A stretch of 64,000 nucleotides of DNA, taken from NCBI GenBank assembly GCA_049969475.1, contig JBMFOU010000003.1, forward strand, positions 86,319 through 150,318, read 5' to 3'. Below, piece after piece: positions 17,905-25,813 of this stretch. Position 1 is the stretch's first letter. The number at the start of each line of letters is the position of its first letter. Origin of the DNA: UBA2030 sp049969475 (GTDB lineage Bacteria; Bacteroidota; Bacteroidia; Bacteroidales; TTA-H9). The notes under the pieces are model-generated. The model was not told the DNA's origin. It was given only the letters and a program-made list of their open reading frames with translations, and did no database searches. A program made the position numbers and the translations under genes.

Positions 17905-18316
17905 TTATAGTGGTTTATTATTATAAGCCTGTTGCCGAAATTAGGCATAAAACCTTCCAGCAGCCGCCTGAGGCCATATGTTAAAGTAGTATAAAAGGAT
18001 GATGGCTAGTTGATGGGCATTTATGTTTAAAATGAGGATTTGACTCTAGCGAGGAATTAGTATTTGTCTTTAATCCAAGGTAATAAACCTGCAATTCTTT
18101 TTTAATTCTCAGAGGGATGTCTCATACATGGTCTGCAGTATGGAGCCATCTTCATAAGCAAATACAACTAAAGGTAACGCCTGCGATTCGAGGCTGCCAT
18201 GCCAGGAGGGGATGATAACCTGTTCACAATAATCAATAGAAGCCTGCGATACAGCGGGTGTCACAAATAAACAAGACTGTCCAGATTTCTAAAACAGCCT
18301 CCTGGCAATCCCTACC
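17905..18316. other. Gene-poor interval with possible decayed coding sequence
   Basis: About 410 bp without a recognisable intact gene. On the minus strand two short coding-like stretches are visible: one ending near 17917 (reads YGLRRLLEGFMPNFGNRL) and one at 18109-18264 (separate entry). Neither matches a family I recognise, and no promoter or RNA structure stands out. Confidence 0.4.
18109..18264 (-). other. Short coding-like frame, possible gene remnant
   Basis: A 51-codon minus-strand frame from GTG 18264 to TGA 18109, containing EQVIIPSWHGSLESQALPLV and FAYEDGSILQTMYETSL. Its codon choice resembles the neighbouring genes. An in-frame TAG lies 11 codons upstream of the GTG. It could be the C-terminal remnant of a lost gene, a real small protein, or chance. 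No family recognised. Confidence 0.25.
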
Positions 18317-18736
18317 CTATTGCTTCTCTGAGGCAGGGGAGGTCTCAGCCTGCATTTGCCGGATCTCTTCCTCCGAAAGGGTTCGCAGGCTGAGCAGATG
18401 CCAGGTGACACCTACTCCAACCCCCAGTAATATCAGCAAAGGCCACAACCGAGGGTAAAGTAATACTCCAGAAACCCCCAGGGTAATCCACAAAGTGGCG
18501 ATAGCCCTTATTTTAACTTTACGAGTTGTACCCCTGTACTTGAGGTAATTATGAATGTATTTACCCAAAATCGGATGATGGAGCAGCCAGGTGCGCCAGC
18601 GGGGCGAACCCTTGGTAAAAAACCAGGCGGCAAGCAATAGCGGACCTGTGGTAGGTATCAATGGTAAAAAAATACCTGCAATACCAAGCCCAACAAAGAA
18701 AAAACCCAGCACAATAAAAAAAACCCTTCCAGCCAC
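18317..18736 (-). CDS. YbaN/DUF454 family inner membrane protein
   Basis: A 139-residue membrane protein of the DUF454 (YbaN) family, function unknown. It begins at a GTG (MAGRVFFIVLGFFFVGLGIAG). An in-frame stop lies three codons upstream and no ATG is available. The family signature GIFLPLIPTTGPLLLAAWFF is followed by KGSPRWRTWLLHHPILGKYIHNY. Two more hydrophobic segments follow (IATLWITLGVSGVLLY, LWPLLILLGVGVGVTW). The C-terminus is acidic and soluble. It lies downstream of mgtA on the same strand with a 127-bp gap. Confidence 0.85.
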   Translation of the reverse strand: MAGRVFFIVLGFFFVGLGIAGIFLPLIPTTGPLLLAAWFFTKGSPRWRTWLLHHPILGKYIHNYLKYRGTTRKVKIRAIATLWITLGVSGVLLYPRLWPLLILLGVGVGVTWHLLSLRTLSEEEIRQMQAETSPASEKQ

Positions 18737-18863
18737 TCGGTATTACTTTAATAGTTAAAAAAAATCGACATAATCAGGGTACTCGTCCAAGCCATTTTTA
18801 ACGATGTTCAAACATAACAAAGCAGGGAATGTTCGGTTTGAGAGGCCACGATTTTTAGAAAAA

Positions 18864-21560
18864 TCAAAAGACATTAAATTTCCTGATGAACCAATTTTTG
18901 ATGGCTTGAGTAAGGGCGGCATATGATATCAGAATAAGTATCAGGAATAAGAAATAGATAGGAGGCAGAGGCTGCATGCCCAGTATGGAGGCTGCAGGAC
19001 TGAAAGGAATATAAATGCCTATCAGCATAATAAATGCAGTTAGCAGCACTACAGGAGGGGTAGCCCAACTCTCAATAAATGGAATCCGGCGTGTACGTAT
19101 CAGGTGCACAATAAGCGTTTGCGACAACAAACCTTCAACAAACCAACCGGATTGAAAAAGAGATTGCTTTTCAGGAGTGTTGGCGCCAAAAAAGTAAAAC
19201 ATCAGAAAAAAAGTAACATAATCGAACACACTGCTGATAGGACCAAAAAAGAGAATAAATTTAGTGAGGAAAGAAGCATCCCACTGTTGGGGTTTATTAA
19301 TGTATTCTTCATCGACCCGATCCCAAGGAATAGTAGTTTGAGAAATGTCGTAAAGGAGATTCTGGAGCAGGAGTTGGGCGGGTAGCATAGGAAGGAAGGG
19401 GAGGAAAACACTGGCTCCAAGCATACTAAACATGTTGCCAAAATTGCTGCTGGTAGTCATCTTAATGTATTTCAAAATGTTACCAAAGGTTCTGCGTCCG
19501 TAAACCACCCCTTTCCTCAAAACATTCAGATCGTTTTCAAGCAGAATAATATCAGCGCTTTCTTTGGCGATATCAGTGGCCGTATCGACAGAAATACCCA
19601 CATCGGCATTTTTAAGTGCGCCGGCATCATTAATACCATCACCCAGGAAACCCACCGTGTGGCCTTTAGCCTGCAGCACTTTTACAATGCGCATTTTTTG
19701 CAAAGGGCTCAGCTTAGCAAAAACACTGATGCGGTCGATGCGTTCAATCAGTTCTTCATCGGAGAGGGCATCCAAATCGGGGCCCAATATTATACCATCT
19801 AACGGAATACCAACATCCTTACATACCTTTTTAGTAACCAGTTCATTATCACCTGTAAGCACCTTAATATCAACACCCAGCTGATGCAGCCTTTGAATAG
19901 CTTCAGGGGCTGAGGGTTTAGCAGGGTCAAGAAAACCTATTAGGCCGGCCACAATAAGATTACTTTCGTCAGCGACAGTATAGTTAGCTCCGCGAGGTTC
20001 GAATTCACGAACTGCCAGCAAAAGCACCCGCATTCCATCTTCATTCATTTTGCGGGCCTCGGTTAGAATAAGTTGGCGGGTTTTTTCGTCGAGGGGGACA
20101 ATTTCGTCGGTAAAAATCTGCAACTGACGATCCTCACCCGGATCGTAGGCCCGGTTGCATACCTGCAGCATTTCTTCAACGGCACCTTTGCAAATTAGCA
20201 GATGACGGCCATCCGTCTTTCGCAACACCACCGAGAGCCTTCGTCGCATAAAATCGAAAGGAATTTCATCAATCTTTTCATACTCACGCTCCACCTTAAG
20301 TTCTTCTTTCAGTTCGGCATGCGAAAGGATGGCCCTGTCGAGTAAGCTTTTCACCCCGGTTTGATGATAGCTATTAAGGAAAGCCCAGCTTAGTATCTCA
20401 TCGTCTTCTTCTCCCAGAATATTAACATGCCGCTCAAGCACTACCTGGTCAAGGGTTAGAGTACCCGTTTTATCGGTGCATAGCACATCCATGGCCCCGA
20501 TGTTCTGGATAGAATTCAGACGTTTAATGATTACTTTGTACTTGCTCATCTTGACGGCACCCTTTGCCAGATTGGCTGTAACAAGCATGGGCAGCATTTC
20601 GGGAGTCAATCCCACGGCGACAGCTATAGCAAAAAGCAAGGCTTCAAGCCAGTCGTGTTTAGCCAAACCATTAATCACAAAAATAAGCGGCACCATCACG
20701 AGCATAAACCTGATAAGCAACAGGCTCACGCGATTAATTCCCTTGTCGAAATTAGTTTCTACCCGCTTACCTGATATGGTTTTGCTGAGAGCACCAAAAA
20801 AAGTATTTGCACCTGTGTGAAGAACCACCGCCAGGGCTGAACCACTCACCACATTAGTACCCATCATACAGATGTTTTGTAAATCGAAAGATGAGCGGTT
20901 GGCGGATTCCCTATCCGGTTGGTCGGTTTTTTCAACGGGAATGGACTCTCCCGTGAGCATTGCCTGGTTGATAAAAAGGTCTTTGGCCTGTAGGATGCGG
21001 CAATCGGCTGGAATCATATCGCCAGCCGAAAGATGAATGATATCACCGGGCACCAGTTCGGTAAAATCAATATCCACCTTGCCCACTTCTCGCCGAAAAA
21101 CTGTAGCTTTATTGGTAACCATGCCTTTAAGCTTCTGGGCAGCCAGGTTGCTCCGGTATTCCTGTACAAAGCGGAGGATTACACTGATGAAAACCATGAC
21201 CGATACCACGCCTATGGTCTTGTAATCCCGCTCCTCCGGACTCACTAATAAAACGTCAATGATAAACGAAACCAGGGCAATAAGCACCAGAATACCGATA
21301 AATGGATTGATAAATGCAGAAAGCAACTGGCGAAACCAGGAAGGGGCTTCTTCCTGCTTAACGGTATTGGCGCCAAACTCCCTGAGACGACTCTCGACCT
21401 GTTCTGCCGTTAGCCCTGAAAAATCGGAATCTAATTCCTCAAGGACTTGCTCCTTCGATAAGGCAGCAAAACGCTTGAGTGCGTCGCCGATAATTTTCTC
21501 AAAATTGTTTCCATTGCTGCGTACTACAGCCCGTAACTTCGACCTGATTTTTTTGTTCAT
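18864..21560 (-). CDS. mgtA: Magnesium-translocating P-type ATPase
   Basis: A P3B-type ATPase importing Mg2+ across the inner membrane. The 898-residue product has the cytoplasmic N-terminus, the phosphorylation motif DKTGTLT with D363, the actuator region (VNQAMLTGESIPVEK-type, here FINQAMLTGESIP), the hinge GDGINDAGALKNADVGISVD, and ~10 membrane helices including INPFIGILVLIALVSFII and the MgtA-type C-terminal helices. Length is typical for MgtA/MgtB. Unusually for this phylum it has a perfect Shine-Dalgarno AGGAGG 7 nt before the ATG, sequestered in a hairpin within a structured leader that also encodes a short peptide (separate entries). tyrS lies upstream on the same strand. CorA, another Mg2+ transporter, lies at 28648. 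Confidence 0.96.
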   Translation of the reverse strand: MNKKIRSKLRAVVRSNGNNFEKIIGDALKRFAALSKEQVLEELDSDFSGLTAEQVESRLREFGANTVKQEEAPSWFRQLLSAFINPFIGILVLIALVSFIIDVLLVSPEERDYKTIGVVSVMVFISVILRFVQEYRSNLAAQKLKGMVTNKATVFRREVGKVDIDFTELVPGDIIHLSAGDMIPADCRILQAKDLFINQAMLTGESIPVEKTDQPDRESANRSSFDLQNICMMGTNVVSGSALAVVLHTGANTFFGALSKTISGKRVETNFDKGINRVSLLLIRFMLVMVPLIFVINGLAKHDWLEALLFAIAVAVGLTPEMLPMLVTANLAKGAVKMSKYKVIIKRLNSIQNIGAMDVLCTDKTGTLTLDQVVLERHVNILGEEDDEILSWAFLNSYHQTGVKSLLDRAILSHAELKEELKVEREYEKIDEIPFDFMRRRLSVVLRKTDGRHLLICKGAVEEMLQVCNRAYDPGEDRQLQIFTDEIVPLDEKTRQLILTEARKMNEDGMRVLLLAVREFEPRGANYTVADESNLIVAGLIGFLDPAKPSAPEAIQRLHQLGVDIKVLTGDNELVTKKVCKDVGIPLDGIILGPDLDALSDEELIERIDRISVFAKLSPLQKMRIVKVLQAKGHTVGFLGDGINDAGALKNADVGISVDTATDIAKESADIILLENDLNVLRKGVVYGRRTFGNILKYIKMTTSSNFGNMFSMLGASVFLPFLPMLPAQLLLQNLLYDISQTTIPWDRVDEEYINKPQQWDASFLTKFILFFGPISSVFDYVTFFLMFYFFGANTPEKQSLFQSGWFVEGLLSQTLIVHLIRTRRIPFIESWATPPVVLLTAFIMLIGIYIPFSPAASILGMQPLPPIYFLFLILILISYAALTQAIKNWFIRKFNVF

Positions 21561-21562
21561 AC

Positions 21563-21598
21563 ACGTACCTCCTTTCGGCCACTTCGCAGGAGGTACGT
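21563..21598 (-). promoter_or_regulatory. Shine-Dalgarno sequestering hairpin of mgtA
   Basis: A perfect 11-bp inverted repeat (21563-21573 and 21588-21598) with a 14-nt loop, ending 2 nt before the ATG. Its 3' strand contains AGGAGG (21573-21568), 7 nt from the start codon. This is a clear ribosome-binding site held closed. Confidence 0.75.
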
Positions 21599-21608
21599 AA
21601 ACGACCCC

Positions 21609-21668
21609 CTACATAGCTCTTTTAGCCAGTTCTACAATAAATTGTCTAGAGTAGGGGTCATCAATCAT
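21609..21668 (-). CDS. Candidate mgtA leader peptide (19 residues)
   Basis: The frame ATG 21668 to TAG 21609 encodes MIDDPYSRQFIVELAKRAM. Codons Asp-Pro-Tyr form the 5' strand of helix P1 and the stop codon lies in its 3' strand, so translation of this frame would directly control the mgtA leader structure. An Asp-Asp-Pro run near the start recalls the E. coli MgtL peptide, whose acidic/proline N-terminus destabilises ribosomes at low Mg2+. No Shine-Dalgarno precedes it, which is normal for this phylum. There is no homology evidence. The assignment rests on position, frame and overlap with the RNA helices. Confidence 0.5.
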   Translation of the reverse strand: MIDDPYSRQFIVELAKRAM

Positions 21669-21699
21669 AGTTGAAAAAATTCTCGATTTTTTGCGGCAG

Positions 21700-21707
21700 C
21701 AAAGATA
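21700..21707 (-). promoter_or_regulatory. Putative -7 box of mgtA
   Basis: Minus strand TATCTTTG matches TAnnTTTG. A TTTG (21728-21725) lies 17 nt upstream, slightly closer than the usual 19-21. Transcription would start near 21694. Confidence 0.45.
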
Positions 21708-21740
21708 GATATTTAAATTAAAAACAAATAATGCTAACAT

Positions 21741-23018
21741 TTAACCTACAATCACCAGGAAATAATTCTTCTTACCTTTTTGCACGAGTATGTATCGGCC
21801 TTGCAGTAGGAAAGAAGTGTCAATGGTAGTTTCTTCGGTGATGCGGTTTTTGTTAATGCTAACCCCACCGTCCTTCATCATTCGGCGGGCTTCGCCCTTA
21901 GACGGGAATATTTGGGTTTGCACAGCCAGAAAGTCAGCAGCAGGAATACCCCTTTCGAGTTCGGTACGTGCCAGGTTATATTGCGGAACTCCTTCAAACA
22001 CGCTAAGCAGGGTGGCTTCGTCGAGACGACTAAGCATTTCGGTTGTACCCCGGCCAAAAAGTATTTCGGATGCTTCTACTGCAGCCTGATAGTCTGCTTC
22101 GGAGTGTACCCTGATGGTGATATCTTTGGCCAGTGCCTTTTGCAGAATGCGCTGGTGGGGTGCTTTGTTGTGCTCTTCAATCAGGGCTTCAATCTCTTCC
22201 TTCTCCAGCGTGGTGAAAATACGGATAAAGTTGGCTGCATCTTCATCGGCAGTGTTTATCCAATACTGATAAAAAGCATACGGGGTGGTTTTGCGGGGAT
22301 CGAGCCATAGGGCGCCGGCCGCTGTTTTACCAAATTTGGTTCCATCGGCTTTTTTCAGCAAAGGAGTGGTCAGGGCAAAGGCTTCACCTCCATCTTTGCG
22401 GCGTATGAGTTCAGTGCCTGTTACGATGTTTCCCCATTGGTCGCTGCCACCCATTTGCAAACGGCAACCCATGTTTTTATAGAGCCAATAAAAATCGTAA
22501 CCCTGCACGAGTTGGTAAGAAAACTCGGTGAACGACATACCGTTTTCGAGCCGCTTTTGCACCGAATCTTTGGCCAGCATATAATTAACGGTAATGTGCT
22601 TACCTATATCGCGGATAAAATCGAGGAATTCGAAGCCCTTAAACCAGTCGTAATTGTTAACCATGATGGCTGCATTGCCGGGGGCATCAAAGTCAATAAA
22701 CTTCTCGAGTTGTTTTTTAATGCCTGCCAAATTAAATTCCAATTGCTCGCGGGTGAGCAGGTTGCGTTCTTCGCTTTTTCCTGAAGGATCTCCTACCATG
22801 CCAGTGGCCCCTCCCACCAGGGCAATAGGGATGTGGCCGCAGCGCTGAAAATGGACCAAAGTCATTATTTGTACCAGATGACCAATATGCAAGGAATCGG
22901 CCGTGGGGTCGAAACCAATGTAACCCCTAGCTGGTCCCTGCATAAGGTATTCCTCAGTACCAGGCATCATGTCGTGAACCATGCCCCTCCAGCGAAGTTC
23001 TTCAACAAAGTTTTTCAT
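21741..23018 (-). CDS. tyrS: Tyrosyl-tRNA synthetase
   Basis: It charges tRNA-Tyr. From the ATG at 23018 the protein has 425 residues, starting MKNFVEELRWRGMVHD. The class I motifs are HIGH (44-47, in DSLHIGHLVQIM) and KFGKT (228-232, the TyrRS version of KMSKS). LVGGATGMVGDPSGKS and QLVQGYDFYWLY are also typical. The C-terminus is an S4-like RNA-binding domain (GEARRMMKDGGVSINKNRI). The frame continues upstream to 23135, but that extension overlaps the divergent gene and the minus-strand promoter at 23104-23136, so 23018 is the start. mgtA follows 180 bp downstream on the same strand. Confidence 0.96.
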   Translation of the reverse strand: MKNFVEELRWRGMVHDMMPGTEEYLMQGPARGYIGFDPTADSLHIGHLVQIMTLVHFQRCGHIPIALVGGATGMVGDPSGKSEERNLLTREQLEFNLAGIKKQLEKFIDFDAPGNAAIMVNNYDWFKGFEFLDFIRDIGKHITVNYMLAKDSVQKRLENGMSFTEFSYQLVQGYDFYWLYKNMGCRLQMGGSDQWGNIVTGTELIRRKDGGEAFALTTPLLKKADGTKFGKTAAGALWLDPRKTTPYAFYQYWINTADEDAANFIRIFTTLEKEEIEALIEEHNKAPHQRILQKALAKDITIRVHSEADYQAAVEASEILFGRGTTEMLSRLDEATLLSVFEGVPQYNLARTELERGIPAADFLAVQTQIFPSKGEARRMMKDGGVSINKNRITEETTIDTSFLLQGRYILVQKGKKNYFLVIVG

Positions 23019-23103
23019 TAACATAAATTTTTTGAAAAGTGAAAGCAACTGCTCCCCTTCAGGCCGGTCAGGTAATTCCCGATTCCTAATGGGCAACGGG
23101 GTG

Positions 23104-23136
23104 CAAAAATACAACCTTATCCTCAATGGCTGCAAA
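23104..23136 (-). promoter_or_regulatory. Promoter of tyrS
   Basis: On the minus strand TTTG (23136-23133), a 21-nt spacer and TATTTTTG (23111-23104) match the Bacteroidota consensus. It almost abuts the plus-strand box of the epimerase gene (23141-23148). Confidence 0.6.
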
Positions 23137-23140
23137 TACC

Positions 23141-23148
23141 TAATTTTG
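23141..23148 (+). promoter_or_regulatory. Putative -7 box of the epimerase gene
   Basis: TAATTTTG matches TAnnTTTG and ends only 5 nt before the ATG at 23154, so the mRNA may be leaderless. The spacing also argues against the GTG at 23148 as the start. Confidence 0.45.
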
Positions 23149-23153
23149 TGGCC

Positions 23154-24164
23154 ATGATACTTGTTACAGGAAGCAACGGATTAGTAGGCTCGCACATCCT
23201 CCTCGAACTGCTGACGCAGGGAGCTGAAGTAAAAGCGCTGGTGCGCAGCGATAGGGCCATCACCCAGATACGCCGTACCCTCTCTTTGTATAGAGACGAT
23301 GCTGACACACTTATTTCCCGAATAACATTTGCTGAAGGAGATGTAAACGATATCCCCTCACTGGAGAAGGCTTTTGAAGGAGTGAAGGCCGTATGCCACT
23401 GCGCGGCTATTGTCTCTTTCCATCCCCGCGACAAAGAGGCTTTGCTCAGAGTAAATGTGGAAGGCACCGCCCATGTAGTCAATCTGGCTTTGCACACAGG
23501 GGTTGAAAAGTTTTGTCATATAAGTAGCATTGCTGTGCTGGGCGAAAAACCAGGAGAAACCATTAAGGAGGATCCTCTATTCGACAGCATGCCCAAAGGC
23601 ACCTGGTATGCCCGTAGCAAATTTATGGCCGAAAGAGAGGTATGGAGGGGCATAGAAGAAGGTTTGCCGGCAGTCATACTTAATCCATCTGTCATACTGG
23701 GCCCGGGTGATTGGACGCGCGGCAGCTCGCAACTTTTTACGCTGGTTTATAAAGGTTTAAAATTCTATGCCGACGGGGTTACCGGATATGTGGATGTGAG
23801 AGATGTGGCCAGGGCCGCCGCTATGGCGTTGCAAAGCGACGTCATGGGCGAAAGATTTATTCTTAATGGCCAAAATTTAAGTTTCAAAGATTTGTTTTGG
23901 GGTATGGCCGATGCACTGGGGCGACCGCGCCCCAATATCAAGGTTACACGCCCCCTGGCTGAACTGGTATGGCGCCTGAGCTGGTTGGGCGAAAAACTAA
24001 CAGGCAAACCCACGGCCATCACCCAAGAAACGGTACGTTCTGCCTTTCAGTTTTATTATTACTCGGCTGAAAAATTTGAAAAACGGTTTGGCTTTCATTT
24101 CACCCCTATTCAAAAAACTATTGAAGATACAGCCCGTATCTTTCTAAGGGAAAATACGAAATAA
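23154..24164 (+). CDS. NAD(P)-dependent epimerase/dehydratase family protein
   Basis: An extended short-chain dehydrogenase, 336 residues from the ATG at 23154. The Rossmann motif GSNGLVGSH has glycines at 6, 9 and 12. The active-site set includes S124 (CHISSIAVLG) and Y152-x3-K156 (WYARSKFMAE). The C-terminal part (VTGYVDVRDVARAAAMAL) resembles the dihydroflavonol-reductase/3-beta-HSD-like branch that acts on sugars, sterol-like or polyketide substrates. The substrate cannot be predicted. A GTG two codons upstream is possible but overlaps the promoter. Divergent from tyrS and convergent with the DUF218 gene. Confidence 0.9.
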   Translation: MILVTGSNGLVGSHILLELLTQGAEVKALVRSDRAITQIRRTLSLYRDDADTLISRITFAEGDVNDIPSLEKAFEGVKAVCHCAAIVSFHPRDKEALLRVNVEGTAHVVNLALHTGVEKFCHISSIAVLGEKPGETIKEDPLFDSMPKGTWYARSKFMAEREVWRGIEEGLPAVILNPSVILGPGDWTRGSSQLFTLVYKGLKFYADGVTGYVDVRDVARAAAMALQSDVMGERFILNGQNLSFKDLFWGMADALGRPRPNIKVTRPLAELVWRLSWLGEKLTGKPTAITQETVRSAFQFYYYSAEKFEKRFGFHFTPIQKTIEDTARIFLRENTK

Positions 24165-24176
24165 TACTTTCTACTA

Positions 24177-24899
24177 TCAAATCCAACCTTTCAGCCAATA
24201 CCAGGCAATGGCTATATATTCCCTCAGGACGGTAATCTCAAGTTTCAGATAGTTCCAGAAATCGTATCTGAGCAAAGGCCAGTTGTCGGGTGTGGTTTCC
24301 AGCACCGAGTCCTTACCATTGGGCAAAAGATGATCGGCCGGTAACTCACTGCTGAACGAGGCCATCGAAGAAACATTACGAAAACCCAGCTTGCGAAATG
24401 TGGCCACACTCCTATAGGTATGCTCCGGAGAGGTAATTACCATGAGGCAACTAGTGGTATCAGATCCCAGCATCTGTTTGATATTCAATGCCTGGCTTCG
24501 GGTGTTGATGCCCTTGAGCTCGTACATAATTCTTGTGGAATCGACACCCCGCAGTATCAGTTCACGGGCCATACGCTGTGGGTGACTATCCTCGAAATAC
24601 CGAAAATCCACCGGAAGGGCCACTATAACTTTTGCATGGGGAAATTTTCTGGCAGCCAACGCAGTATAATAGCATCGCATGAGCCCCTCTGGCCCGGGCA
24701 TACCCCCTGCCCCCATCACAACGATGTATACAGGTTGACATGATTTGTTTCCGGCCTTACCCAGACGGTACCAGGCCCAGAAAGGCAGGCTCGTGAAACT
24801 AAGAACCCCCATGAGCAGCGCCAGGATACCCAGCCCGAAAGTTAAACCCTTCAGAAAAATGAGTATCCTTCTTAACCCGCCCACGCTTTTGAATGCCAT
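24177..24899 (-). CDS. YdcF/SanA-like DUF218 protein
   Basis: A 240-residue protein with one N-terminal membrane helix (GLTFGLGILALLMGVLSFTSLPFW, about 20-43) and a DUF218 (YdcF/SanA/ElyC) domain. The domain has the family features VYIVVMGAGG, YYTALAARKFPHAKVIVAL, DSTRIMYELKGINTRSQALNI and VITSPEHTYRSVATFRKLGF. Family members act in envelope integrity in enterobacteria, with the molecular function poorly known. A minus-strand TACTTTTG lies at 24919-24926. The neighbours are unrelated in function. Confidence 0.87.
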   Translation of the reverse strand: MAFKSVGGLRRILIFLKGLTFGLGILALLMGVLSFTSLPFWAWYRLGKAGNKSCQPVYIVVMGAGGMPGPEGLMRCYYTALAARKFPHAKVIVALPVDFRYFEDSHPQRMARELILRGVDSTRIMYELKGINTRSQALNIKQMLGSDTTSCLMVITSPEHTYRSVATFRKLGFRNVSSMASFSSELPADHLLPNGKDSVLETTPDNWPLLRYDFWNYLKLEITVLREYIAIAWYWLKGWI

Positions 24900-24918
24900 G
24901 CTACTATAGTTGACATCA

Positions 24919-24926
24919 CAAAAGTA
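24919..24926 (-). promoter_or_regulatory. Putative -7 box of the DUF218 gene
   Basis: Minus strand TACTTTTG, 19 nt upstream of the ATG at 24899. No clear -33 element. Confidence 0.4.
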
Positions 24927-24958
24927 AAGAAACCGTCCGGCATGCCCGCATTATTCTC

Positions 24959-25753
24959 TCATTCACCTCTCGATTCATGCATGGCAATGAGGCGTGCAGA
25001 TTCCTCTTTACCCAGCCACGCATCCACAAGATAATGAATTACATACAAAAGCGGAGTTAATGCAATGGCTAATACAATTTTATAGAAATATTGCACAATC
25101 GCTACCCGTATTACCTGGTCGAGACTCCAATTGCCGAAGAGGTAAAAAGCAATGGTGAGAATGACGAAAGTATCGATAAGCTGCGAAATAACCGTGCTAC
25201 CCGTAGCGCGAAGCCACAGCCAGCGATGACCGGTTAATCTTCGGATATAGATAAAAGTACTTACATCGATGAGCTGACTGATGAGAAATGCCGTTAGCGA
25301 GCCTATGGTGATGCCCACACCCTGCAGAAAAATTGCGCGATATGCATAATTGATGTCGAAAGGATTGCCCGAAGGATCGGCACTATTGAGCTGAAGCCAA
25401 AAACCGGCAGGTGGCAGAAGGGTACCCAACCAGACCACAAAAAAACCATAGGCCAGCAATCCTGCCGTAAGAAAACTGACAAAACGCACCCCTTTACGAC
25501 CAAAATATTCGTTCAAAATGTCGGAGAAAACGAATACAAAGGGCCAGATAAGCACCCCCACACTCATATTGAAATCCAGTCCCAGATGACTGACCAGCCA
25601 GGCCTGAGTTTCTTCAGAAAATAAAAGTTGGGCAACAGAGAAAATTTTTACGCCAATAAACTCCGCCACCATGGCGTGTGTCAGAAATATGGCAGAGAGG
25701 AACACAAAAAGAAGAGCGCTTTTCCTTTGGCTATCTGATAAGTTTTCGAACAT
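24959..25753 (-). CDS. Queuosine precursor transporter (YhhQ/VUT family)
   Basis: A 264-residue integral membrane protein of the VUT/YhhQ family, which imports queuosine precursors such as preQ0. Typical segments are FIGVKIFSVAQLLF, VGVLIWPFVFVFSDILNEYFGRKGVRFVSF, GSLTAFLISQLIDVSTFIYIRRLTG and TVISQLIDTFVILTIAFYLFG. About seven membrane helices are visible. The window also encodes QueG, the last step of queuosine formation, at 48907, which is consistent with a functional queuosine pathway. A separate gene follows on the same strand downstream (DUF218) after a 59-bp gap. Confidence 0.92.
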   Translation of the reverse strand: MFENLSDSQRKSALLFVFLSAIFLTHAMVAEFIGVKIFSVAQLLFSEETQAWLVSHLGLDFNMSVGVLIWPFVFVFSDILNEYFGRKGVRFVSFLTAGLLAYGFFVVWLGTLLPPAGFWLQLNSADPSGNPFDINYAYRAIFLQGVGITIGSLTAFLISQLIDVSTFIYIRRLTGHRWLWLRATGSTVISQLIDTFVILTIAFYLFGNWSLDQVIRVAIVQYFYKIVLAIALTPLLYVIHYLVDAWLGKEESARLIAMHESRGE

Positions 25754-25813
25754 GGGGATGAGGTTAGGTTTTCCCCCAACAAACGGAAGGTAAAAAAGTT
25801 TGGTTTTAAAGAC

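Larger units (their letters stand above)
21561..21694 (-). promoter_or_regulatory. Structured mgtA leader, candidate translation-coupled Mg2+ switch
   Basis: Elements in mRNA order. (1) An A/U hairpin (21692-21686 with 21680-21674). (2) A 19-codon frame, 21668-21609. (3) Helix P1, GACCCCUAC (21659-21651) with GUAGGGGGUC (21612-21603), one bulged G. (4) Sequestor, an 11-bp perfect helix ACGUACCUCCU (21598-21588) with AGGAGGUACGU (21573-21563), burying the Shine-Dalgarno. (5) Alternative helix AGGGGGU (21610-21604) with ACCUCCU (21594-21588), 7 pairs including one G-U, which excludes both P1 and the sequestor. The logic is ON when the 3' P1 strand captures the anti-Shine-Dalgarno and OFF otherwise. 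It shows no resemblance I can see to the M-box or the enterobacterial mgtA leader. The start near 21694 is inferred from the -7 box. Confidence 0.6.

Noticed and set aside
21674..21692. A/U hairpin as the terminator of tyrS
   Set aside because: The stem is seven A-U pairs only and would be a weak terminator. Its position at the predicted 5' end of the mgtA transcript fits a leader hairpin better, though read-through from tyrS cannot be excluded.
21561..21694. The mgtA leader as an M-box (ykoK) or enterobacterial mgtA riboswitch
   Set aside because: The conserved M-box sequence elements are not visible, and the leader is shorter and differently organised.
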